DNA of 64,000 nt, from positions 42,855,554 to 42,919,553 of the forward strand of contig NC_044013.1 of the NCBI RefSeq assembly GCF_900496995.4, read 5' to 3'. This DNA is from Aquila chrysaetos chrysaetos (taxonomy: Eukaryota; Chordata; Aves; Accipitriformes; Accipitridae). The notes under the pieces were generated by a model, which was not told the origin of the DNA, made no database searches, and saw only the letters and a program-made list of their open reading frames with translations. This document shows positions 25,501-37,500 of this stretch, one piece after another (within the stretch, counting starts at the first letter, position 1; each line of letters opens with the position of its first letter). The position numbers and the translations under genes are program-made.

Positions 25501-28500
25501 CATGGATTATTAAAGCAAGACCAGCACAAACTGCAGTGACAGCAAACACCCGATGCAATACCAGTTGTAACATTTCACTCCTTTGTGCCCATTCTTCTCA
25601 CTGTTTCAGAGCTGCTATTTGGTCCTTGTGGGCACCCCACTTGCCATTATTTGGTAAACAAACCAGACACAAACTACTGTTGTCTCTACGCAGCAGCAGT
25701 CATTTGTCACTGTGAAGAATTTTCCATTTTATAGCTGGCTGTAATTAAATTGCTTATTCTTATGTCAAGATTGAAAATAATGCCTCCAATGCTTTCTCTG
25801 CGCTTGCCTCAAGAATAATGCTAGCCCTGTGGTTGGCATTAGTGAGGTTTAAAAGGTCTTATTAAAAAGCTCCCCTTATAAACATTATATTAGCAATTTT
25901 AAAACACACTTTCAATTATGAGCTCTTCCAAAAGCATATTTCAGCTGTTGTGTTCTATTACATGGCATTCACTGATTAAAAATTCCTCATCAATGAGCAA
26001 TCATGAAAGTGATTTGCAATTTTGAGCCAGACTCTTTAACTCTTTGCTACTGGGATCACAGCCACTGCAGCAAACCAGGAGCTGCCCCACCTGCAGGACC
26101 TCCACACGATTCAGCACAGACCCGACCCAGCCGGTCAGGCTTTCTACTGCTGTACGGAGTTTTGATTCCTATATAAAACGCAAAAAAAAGCTAAATCCTA
26201 AGAAAAGGATCTTATCCTTGCAGGGACTGCCACGGTGCAACAGATCTACAGCAGGAGTAGTCCACCAGCCTGTCTCCACAAATGTTACAAGCAGAAAAGA
26301 TCAGAAGACACAGGGATGCTGAGGAGCCTGCAGTCCCCAAACAGCCCAAATCCCCGAGACTCTGCTGGCAGAGGTGCCACACTCCCCTGTAGCACTTTGG
26401 GGTTTTGCATTAGTTTTATCAATTTGGGGCACTCCTACTCTGAATCACACTAAATTTTCTATGAAGTTCTTCAGGTGCGACGAGCAATTTGTTTAAAGCC
26501 CAGCATCTGGAGAAATCGCTTGCCCCAACTCAACCCAAGCTGCCGCGATGAAGGAGAGCCCAAGCAAGCAGGAAAACCGAGCGCCGGTTCCCCCACCAGC
26601 AGCAGGCCGGCGTCCCCAGCCTCCGCACCGAGCCTGCGCGCCAGCAGCAGCTGCCTGCGCCGGCAAAGGTGATGGCATCCACCGGAGCCTGCCTGCAAAG
26701 GACCCGCTCCTGCACCCCGGACCTCCGGGACCCCAGCTCCTGCCGATGCCAGCGGGACCCTCGGTCTGCGGGAAGCGGCACTGGGCAGGATGAGGCCATC
26801 AGCAGAGGTAACGGTGGTACCTCTCCCTTCTGCTCGCGTGAAACCCCAGCTGGTTGCCACGGGAACCAAAGCCATGGTTTCCATGGTAACTGCTTCGTTC
26901 GGCTGGCTCTCGGAGATGAAATCCCGCAGCGGTGCCGGATGCGCTAGCCTGGTACCACCGACGGGAAAACACAGGTCGCGGCACAACAGTACCACCGCAG
27001 CGGCCGACGTCGCTGCCGCTCCGCTCTCCCCGGGCGGACGCGGCTCTCCCACGCACGCCGCCTGCTAAAATCACCCACGTGCAGCTACACCCGGACAGTG
27101 TGTACTACAGCCGTTTCTCCGTGGGTTTTCCCCGAGAGCCTTTGCTCGGTATAGGATTACCGTCTCCCTTTCCCCAGACGCAATATAAAATCACGACAGG
27201 CTCGACCCAAAGCTCCGAGATGTTAACATTGCACTGGGGGAAACGCGGGCAGGGGTCCGGCAGTGACCAGTTCTCAGCGGGTTGTGAGAAGTGACAGCTT
27301 GTGTGTCGAGGGAGGGGAGGAGCAGAACAAGGACTTCAGGCTGCCACCGCGCACCGATTTCAGCCTCCTGAGCTCTCAAAGCTAACACTTCACTCGAGCA
27401 CCAAAACCAAAATAAAACTTGCAAAGCGAAACAGAGACCATCCCACGCTACTCATAGGTCTAATCGCCAGCACTCTGCAGCGGGCTGGTCCGATCCCAGG
27501 CACGGCTGCTGCCCTGTAGATCCTTCAAAGGAGGTGAGGCAATCTGCAGTGTGGCGTGAACCCCGGGGTGCAAATGACCCCGACGGGCCATTCGCCAGCA
27601 GCCTCGTGACCCAGCTCTTCCATGCGTTTAACCCCCAGACAAGGAAGGCAGCCAAAAAGCGCTGTTGTATTCTGGGAGGTGACTTCACCCTCACACGCAC
27701 GCAGCGAGCACGGTGACTTCAGGAAACGAGCAAGTCAGTCGTTTGCTGCAGAGGCTGCACTGGCTTTTCTGCAAGTACGAGAGAAGCGTGCTGGGCAGGG
27801 GCTTGTCATCATCGCATTTTTGCGCGCCCACCACTGTTCAATCTAGTTGCAAGGGAAGAGATAATATCTAGATAGAAATACTTCACAGGATGGGAAATCT
27901 GCCTGGAGCAGAGAACTCATGGGAAAATGAGAACATGCCTTGTTATTTACGTTTATTATTTGCACAGTTAGCACTGAAGACTCCTGATAAAAAAAGACAT
28001 TGGGCCATAATCTCTGGAACAAAAATACAGCTGAGATATGGCTATTTGCACTGGCCTTGCAGACCCAGGAGGACCCAGTCTCCTGAAGCACCCTCCCTGG
28101 AGAAAGTACAGTTACTAGGGTAGAGGGTAGGAAGAATCCAAATCAGGAAGACAAAGAATAAATTCCAAAAAAACCAAAAAGCAGCAAGCGACTGGAACAC
28201 AGAGTACAAACACAAACCAGAGAAAGGCATAGCCATGCCCAGGGTCAATCACCAAAACCATGCTGGCTTCTACCAGTTTAGCAGATCTGGTTTATTCCTT
28301 GATATGACTCTCAAGGTTAAAAGAAATTCAATGTTAAAAAAACTGAAGCATTATTTGCAATGACTAGGTGATAAGTTTGGTTGTGCATTTTGGTTTTTAT
28401 ATTTTTTTTAAATAGTCTGTCATTCATGAAATAAGTAAGACATTTTTAGTGATGCTAATGGATTCTAGATGCCCAAAGACCCCAAAATACTGTGGTGTTT

Positions 28501-31500
28501 GTTATTCAGAAAAGTATTCCAAACAAATTATTTTAATTTGTTTGGTGTGGGAAATACATCTTTGGTGTAACTGTAATAATTTTCTGCAAGCAAAAATAAA
28601 GTATGCTGCATTTCAAAGAGCAATTATTATTAATGACACAAGTGCTGGATGCGGGACCCTCGCAAGCCTTTCCTGAGCCTACATGATGATGTACAGACAG
28701 CAGTTCTGGAGGGCAACAAGTAGTTACGCTTTAGAGCTGCAGCCAGATCTCTTACTGCTAGAGATGAGGAGGAGATTAATGTGGAGACATATTATCGCTA
28801 CATCTACTTGCTGCAGTATTCTTGTATTTTTCTTGGAGGCATCTCACAGCAGCCGCTGTGGGAGACAAAGCAGAGTTTTGGACGGGTCCTGGGTGCGGCG
28901 CTCCCTTTGTTCGTATCCCTATGCTGGCTCAGCCAACAGGCAAGATGTACCAGCGAGCTGTGCATCAGAACATAACACTGCCCAGGCTTTGAGCGGCTGC
29001 CCGGGAGAGCAGGTAGGCGAGGACTTTTCCTGGGAAAAGAGCACACCTCCCAAAACATGGTTTTGGCAGGTGATGGCGGTCCCAACAACCATGAGCTCTG
29101 ACAGAACCACCCTGCCCAGCATTAGAGGACCACCACCCCACCGCACACGCACCGCGGCAGCAGGTCTGGGAGGCTGAGGTCCTGGTGAGTCAGAGAAGGA
29201 TGCCATCCTCCCGCACCACCTCTCTTCCCTGTTTCTCCATCCTTGTAAGGAGGGCAGCGCCAGTTACTCACATCCCGACGGCTCCACCTACGGCCCACGG
29301 AGCAGATCTGGGTCACCAGAGGATTTCTCTTAACCTCCCTCCCTCATTGTTATGGCCACGGCGGCAGTGGGAGGATGTAAAACCCAGTTGTTAAATACAA
29401 ACCAACTCCAGCGCCTGTGCAAGGCCATGAATCAAAGCCGTGCACTTGAGTGAAAATCTTTGTCTCCATGCTAAAGGGTTGAGGGCTGCAAGCCCTGGCT
29501 GGCACAGTGGCTGCGGTGCCCACCGTGCCCGCACACCGGCAGTACTCAGACTCCCCACTGCTGCTCACGAAGGTGGTCCCAAGGCTGAAGCTCCTCTGCA
29601 CGGTACAGCATGCCCCACTGGGCTGAGAGATTGCCTTAGAGTAGGTAAAGTCCCATGAAATTGTTAAATACGAAGTGATAGGAAGGTGCCAGCTGCTGGG
29701 GACAATGAGCTCTGAATCACAACACACGCTACTCCGAAAGAGCAGAATACAGAAAGAATCGACCAGCTTTCTGCAAACCCACCCAACCTGCGCAACATTA
29801 ACATCACTGCAGAACGTTTGCAGAATGAAATCAATCTTCTTTTAGAGACACTTTCCTCTCAAAGATCTCAGCGTTTTGGGAAGAGGAGCAAAATAAAAGT
29901 TGCTCTTTCTAAAGCCGCAGGAACTGCACAATCACCCTCGGGGAGCTAGTTCCTGTTCTCCTAAAACGCGAATATAGTGAATAATCAGGTACCTGCCCAA
30001 CAGATGGCACCCAACTCGCACCTACTTTGTACAGGTCACCTGCCATCTACCTTTCTCTTTCGACCAGAGCCATAATTTTCAAAGACACAATTTTCCCTAA
30101 ATGCTGTCTCAGGATGACCTGACCAGCCTAGTTATTCAGATCAAGATGTATCTCAGCATTACAGGACCAACAGTCCCTACTTGACAACCTCATTAGCAGA
30201 CTGCGTACCATATTTTCTCTCATGGGTGCTATGTTGACTGTCCCCAAAGGAACAGTATGTCACCAAGAGGGATTTAAGAAAACAGTAAGAACTCCACAGT
30301 GAAAGGGACATTCTAAATGTAAACTTGACATTTTAACTCATAATGATGTAAAAGATGAGTAAGACAGCTAAAAGAAAAATAAATTGGGGGAAAAAAAATC
30401 CATTTTTTCTGGTTTGTTTATTTGATGCACGTGTTATCATCCTGTGCAGAAGCAGCTTCACTGCTTCACCAGGTCACCCAGCTTCCCATGGCCTGCACCC
30501 ATCTCCCCCACAGTGACAGCAAAGAGAAAGGCACAAAAAAGAAGTCACATCTGCACACAGAAAAGCGTTCAGATAAAACCACAAGAATTGGCAGGGCAAG
30601 TCCAAGGCACAGGCAGGATCAGAGTCACTATTAATTTTTGATAAATAACTGAGACAGGAAGCCTTGTAAAAATCTTACTCATATTTCCATATCCTCCAAA
30701 GCATGCTTTATCAGTATTTCTATCACATCAGAGTAACATCGACACGACAACAGGAGATTAAGCTGATACCAACTTCCTGCTGCTGTACGACAGACAGTTT
30801 CAAAATCCCCCTCATTTATTATTTTATAGTTGACAATGTCTAGCAAGGCTGCTACCAACATCTACAACTGCAAAGCTGTGCAACATGGGCTGAAGTCTGC
30901 TGCACTTAGACACATGCAACGATTATTATTTTCTTGCAACTATTTGTTTGTAATTTTAATCCATCAGTAACTACTTCACTGTAATTTTAAAGAGTATCAA
31001 CACACACCTTTGCTACTGCTAATAAGAACAGGAGTCTAAACTACCCTTGTAACTTGTGCCACGGGGTCCCTGACCTCTTCCCTATCAGGCTCTCAGGGAA
31101 GAGCTAAAACACAAACCAAGCTGAACGGTTATGACGTCAGTGGGGTTTTTTGTTTGTTTGGGGGTTTTGCCTTGTTTTAAAGGCAGGTGACCTCTGCAAT
31201 ATTACACATAAAATAAAGCCTGTGCGATCAAGCTGTAATTATCACCGCTTTCATCACACCACATGCACTGCTTTCTCTCCCGTGCCTGCTCTCTGACAGC
31301 AGATGACAACCAGTACAAGCAACTGCACCCGAACAGGCTACAACACAACCATCATTTTGAAACCCTGTGCTATGCTTCACTTACAGGTTGTTTTGGTTTT
31401 TACAACCTTGAGTGCTTCTTTAAACTACTACTTAAATGACAGCAGTATGATAGATGTTTTTTTAATTGTTAGAGAATCTACATGTACAAGATTTATAATT

Positions 31501-34500
31501 CTGTTTACCCTTTCCAAACTCTCATGTATGAGTCACAAGCGAGACATTGTTAAAAAAAAATAAAAAATCACCATCCCTTTTGGCAAAGGTTAAGAAACAG
31601 CTTCCACTCACTCAACAAGGTTCAAACACTGGGCATTTGTAAATACTTTCTTGCATGACACGTTTTGTGGCCACTCCTACAAATAAAAAAATCCACTGAC
31701 TGCTCTCTGGATGGAGCCTCCCTTCAGGCAGATCATGCTGCAGCTGGGGAGGGGTGGCAAAGGATTTAATTTCAGACATCCGCAGCTGCCTGGGAGCCCA
31801 CATCAGTTTTGGCGGATGTGCCAGCTTGAGTACCAAACTCTGATTCAAGATGGGAATCCCACATTTCTTCTACTCAATGACTGTGCAAGTCATCCAAAGG
31901 GAAAACAATGTCAGTGCTACTGCATGCTAAGCACAGTCCCAGGCTACATGCTGCAAGCTATTCCACTGCCTGACAGTGGAAACTCTGGCTGGCTGGCTCA
32001 GATTGGCACGCTGAGTGCCAAGGGACTGGAAGCTCTCTGAGCATCTCCCGACTTCTCAGGTTGAGCACCCCACCTCCCATATCAATGTAGCCCAATGTCA
32101 TGCCTCTGAAGCTAAAATAAATTCTTCAATAACTCCATTAAGGGCAGGAACTAGACCCTGCACTTGCTGTGCATGAACAACTCCCACTGGCTCCGGTGGA
32201 AGATCAGCCCTACATCCTAATTCTTACCTGTTTCACATTTTTAAGCAGGTTCCAACTTGCTTTACTTTATTAAACACTGGTTTTTTCAAAGGTCTTATTT
32301 CTCGTCACTTTCTGAAGTCTACAGATGACACCATGTTGCATGACCACAGCCTATTGTTGCTGGAAGCCTTTATTATTGGCAATGAAATTCAGGCTAATTA
32401 GACAAGATAGAATCAATTGATCAGGTCAGGTAAACAACATGAAGAAGCACTGCTTGGCATGTGAGTGCTGTTCACATGAAGGAGGCACTGGAAGTACTAA
32501 GGACCCAGTTCTTCCTAGGCAAGTTTTATAGAAGATAAGTATATTCACCTAGTAGCTGGCACAGAATAAAAAAAAAAAAAAAAAAAAAAAAGTTACAGCT
32601 ATACTTTTCAAGGTGGGGAACTTAATTGGATTCAGCATCACAGTTGGGCTTATGCATTTTGATCAATAATCCAGCCACTACAGTGCTTGAATGTAAATGA
32701 GTTCTATTCTTTATACAACACCAAATACTAACATCAGATGTGTGGGGTTATTGTCAGCAGTACAGCATCTCCCTGCATCAGGATCCGGCAAGTTTGTAGT
32801 GTCCTCCTTTACCTATGTAACACCTAAACCCTAACTTAAGCATTACCATAGGACTTTAAAAATCCACCTGTCTTGTTCTGGTCCTCTACACTAGACAGGG
32901 ATGAATTATTTTGCTCAGGCACTGATGAAGCAACCAATAAATAAAGCCAAACCAAAAGAAGAGATGCTGTGGTTATCAACAGGAAAATTTAACAAATGTG
33001 AAAACAGGATCTGGTCTGTTCACATGTCCATGAGATCAGCTTGAAAAGGACAGCACAAAGGACTTTCTACATGCACTATTTAAGGCATCCTTGGACAGTA
33101 CTCTGTATACATTCTGCCCTTGAGGGAGTCAATTCTGTTGTTTATTGTTGGCATAGATGGGAAACTGCATCATTTTTAGGTGCACAGAATGTTGCTTCAG
33201 GCAGTTTGAAAAGCCAAAAGAGAGCAAGCGAGGATAAACAATTTAAACATCTCATATAAACAATTAGCATTACTGATGAGCACAGGTAAGTCAGTTCACG
33301 ATGGATTTCTACTCCTGGCAGGAGGTCAGGAATCAGCTCTGTAATTTATTTTTTGTCTTACACAGCATCCTGTGCTCTCAGCTTAGTTGGTGACTGTTGA
33401 GAACATACCACATGGGCAGGAGAGGTGGCAGAAGAGCACACGCTGCAAACAGCGGTGACAAAGGAGGAAAAAGACACAAGGAAAGTCAAAATAACCAACT
33501 TGCTAATGGTGAAAAACTGAACCAGCCTCCTGCATCAAAGTACAATGACTGATGCTGACACGTCCTCTACTGCAGGATTATGGGGTTTTGTTTAGGAAGG
33601 GATAGAGTCCATTCTCCCGCCTAGGATAATCACTTCTCCCTTTATGCTTACTGGTTTGAGTTTGCTGAACTACTATTTTTCTTTCCGTCTGACAATGATC
33701 AGAGACCTATGAACTTCTGTCCTTACTTTAACTTCAATCTAAAGCAGTTACATATGACAAAGGAAAATAACATCGATCTGGGCAGCGGTGACCTAGTCAG
33801 CAGGTCAGCTGAGGCCACAGTACGGCCATGTGAAGCCAGTTCAGCTGAGGAAGCCCGCGTTTGTAATCAGATGAGGAAATTAGGCACACTTCCCTCAAAA
33901 CAAACAATGCAGTAATTTACTTGGGAATCTAAAGAGATGTCAATTACTTTGAGTCCAGTACACCATGAGGTTTTTTTTTTTGGTTTGTTTTTTTTTTTTT
34001 TAGCATGAACGCTTTTTTTTTTTAGCTCCCGAGAAAGGCATCAGACCATGGAAACTGTAAGGTGCTACTTCCACTCACTGCAAGGAGCGCGGAGGGAGCT
34101 GCAGCCTGGCACATCCCCAGCCTCAGCTGGGTTTGGAAGAAGAAGATTCCCATCATGAAGATGAAGACTATTTTACTTTGGTAAAATACTTCTCTGGCTA
34201 GCTGGTCTACAGTTCAAGTGACAGCAAGAGGCCTGCAGCCTGTTCACACGAGCAGTCTTGTAACTTGTAAATGGCTTTGCCGCTCCTTTATACATTTCTC
34301 TAAGCACACACAAGCACAGAAATCAGAAGACTGGTTTGCACCGAAAATTTATCTGGGTGATTCCTGGGAATACTACAGGCATGGCCCAAGAGGCAAGTTT
34401 CCAGCTTGTGTCAGTCAGTGGCCTTGCTCCAATACCCATCAAGTCGGCGGAATGTGGGGTACAGTGCCAACCCTAGCTCCTGGGGGAGAAAGAAATTCTA

Positions 34501-37500
34501 CCCTTCCTGCCCCTTCCTGAGGCAATAAATGACAAATTGGTCATATTATAAATTGTAAGTTCATCACAGCTGTTTTCTGTCTCTAACACTAGAAGCAGCA
34601 AGTAGGACCGTTAGATTACTTTTATGAATTTGTAAGCAAGGTCCATTTCTTAAACAGAGCAAATACTCCTCTGTAAGACTAGGGCCCAACATCTATCATC
34701 AGAGCATTCCCACCCCCTCCCCAATACTTTTGCAATATCTGAGCAGCCCGTGCAGTAGTTTGGATCACAGCGGTGCCCTGCCTTGCAGTCTTGAAAGGAT
34801 TTTACTCTTTGCCGTTTGCACACCCTGGGAAGCTCAGCTTTGTCTAATATTTTGTAAGCATGTTACTATTTAGTCAGCATTTGTCTAATATTTTGTAAGC
34901 ACGTTATTATTTAGTCAGCATTTGACTCTAGTTGCAGTGGGGAAACTGGCAAACAAGCAAGACGTGCAGTGCGATCTGAAATCTGCCAGGCTGCGGCTGT
35001 GGTGCTCGCGAGCTGTCTCATTGTGGCTGTCCCCATGTCACCTGGTGAGCAAATCGCCTGGATGTTATCTTACACTAAATATGCAATAGAAAATAACCCC
35101 TGAAACTGGAAGGTGTTCAGGTACCATAGTGACAGGCACAGTTTGAGAACACAGAAGAGAAAACAGTCTTGCTTAAGGGCTTCAATTAGCTTCCAACTAA
35201 GATGATTACAACATTTCCTAGGGGCCAAGGAATCCTTCAAAGAGAATCAAATCAAAACGCCCAGCTGCACGGACGTCCTGGCTACGAACTGTGTCTGACG
35301 TCTTCTGCTCCCTGGCCACCCCAGCAGCGCCTTCATCCAGCACAAGCGAAGCGCGGTGCGATTCCCTCTCGCAGCGTGGCTCCCCGGTGAGACCACAGCC
35401 TTGTCCTGCCTGGTCTCTGCTGGGGGACGCTGCTTCGGCAGCAGGTGCTGGCCAGCCTCAGCCGAGGGGACAGGGCTCCGCTCGCTCAAAGCAAACAGCA
35501 TTTTCTTCCCACTGCGGTTTTTTCCACGTCACTTCACGCATCTTAGAAACTTTCCGGAGGCCCCCAGCATTTTCACTCATGTTTTGCAGGAAGGAAAGCA
35601 AAGAACGAAGAGTGAGGTGGCCCGCGTAACGAATGCGCTTCGTCAGAGGCTCTGCCGCGCGGGACCGGAGCCCACCCCGCTGCCGTGACCCGCAGGGACA
35701 ACTCCCTCAGCCGAGAGCCACGGCACAACAGCCTACACCGCCTACAACTGAATCACCATTTAAAGGGATTATTAACTTCCAGCTGCGTTCAGCCTAATTT
35801 CCTTTGTGCAACAGTGTGTTTAATTGCAGAGATTCTAATTTACTGTTGCAGAGCACAAGCCCAGCTCTAAGGATAAATTAAAATGACAGCTCCATGGGAA
35901 GTTTGGAATTTAACTTTCTGACTTATCTGATTTGATGCAGATACAAATATTTAAATCCAGCCAAGGAAACAAACAGCCTGTTTCTAAGAAGTTCCAGCTG
36001 GAATGGGGGAAAAAGGATTTTGTAGGAAGAGAAGCTGCAACAATTAGTGCACTGTCATACTCCTTGCGGGCATAGATCATCAGCTAAGCAGAGCTTCAGG
36101 GCCAGCACGCTGCACTCCTCCTCTGCAAGACTCATTTGGGCTTGCTTTTTTGGCGGTTTCTTTCCTCTTTAGTGAAAAACTACTTTGCTATATTGAGAAC
36201 AAGAGGGTTTACTTTTAAATCTCCTTTGTACAATTCCCCTGTTCTCGTTTCAAGGGACAGAGGTAAGCACCAAGCCTGTCGAGTGAAACACACCAAGTCT
36301 GGTGCGTGATTTGCTGCCAAGGCGGCAGCGTTTCTTTTGTTTTTCTCTTGTAATCATGACCAACTCTGTGCTCCTGTCTGCAGATCAGGCTGGGATTCAT
36401 CTCACCCAGCCTGAGCTGGTAAGAGGTGTCCCAGCCCAGTCCGCAGTCCCACCTACGCTCTCTGTAACCCCTGGGGAGAGGCAAGCGTCATCTGCAGGCA
36501 GTTCATCCCATCCCCACGCTGATGCATGTTATTTTTGTTGAGACAGTTCAAAGCTAGACTCAAACCGAATTAAAAATTATTTTCTCTAAAAATTCATTTT
36601 TAACTCCCAAAATTCACATCAGATTTCTAATAATCTGGGTTTTTTTCAGGCAAATAAACAGAGCGCTCAAACTTTTAGTGCAACTGCATCCCGTGATCCA
36701 GGCGCAGACCCACGGCGAAGCCGCTGCCAAGGAAAACACTCGGCTTTCGGGATACTCCCTGCCGCTTGCGAGCTCGAGCGAGCAGCCGCCAGAGACGCTC
36801 TCGCCGCCCCGCCAGAGGAGGAGAAGACGAGACGCAGCGAGCGGCGGACGCCGTGCCGGCGAGAAGGTTAACCCAAGCGGCACGGCCCCGCCGCCTCCGC
36901 CGCCCGTGGGGCGGCGAGCTGGCCACGGTGCCGGGTCAGGCACGGCCACGCAGCCCGCCGGCTCGCTCGCCGGCCGCCCCGGGCGGGCAATCCAGCCACG
37001 CGGGGGCCGGCGTTCGCCATGTGCTCGCTGCACACGTGGAAGGTGGACGCTGGCATGGGAGCTCCCGGCCGGAGGGGAGGGCGGGAGGCCGGGAAGAGCC
37101 CGAGGTCGCCGTGACCTTCGAAGCGCCTGGCCGCGGGCTGGCGGACCGATCGGCCTCCTGCCCTCTGCCGGCGCCAGCCCGGTGCCGGACGGACGGATGG
37201 ACGCGGCGGCACGCAGGCTGGCTCCGTCCCGGTGCCGCGGCCACCCTCAGGCCATTGCGGGTGACGAGGCAGCGCTCCTTTGCGGCACAGTCCGGGTCCA
37301 GGCAGGCTCCTGGCAGGGGAGCTGGTGCTGCGCCTGCAGCCCGCGGCCCCGGGGCTTTAGTGGGGTTTTGCTCCTGCACGCACCTCCCGCATCCCACCCG
37401 CGTCTTGCCGGCTCCCAACGCCTGCCCCCCTGCCTCCCCTCCCGCCCGGCAGGGTCGGCTCAGTGCTGGGATCCTGCGGCACCCCGACCCGGCATGTCCA

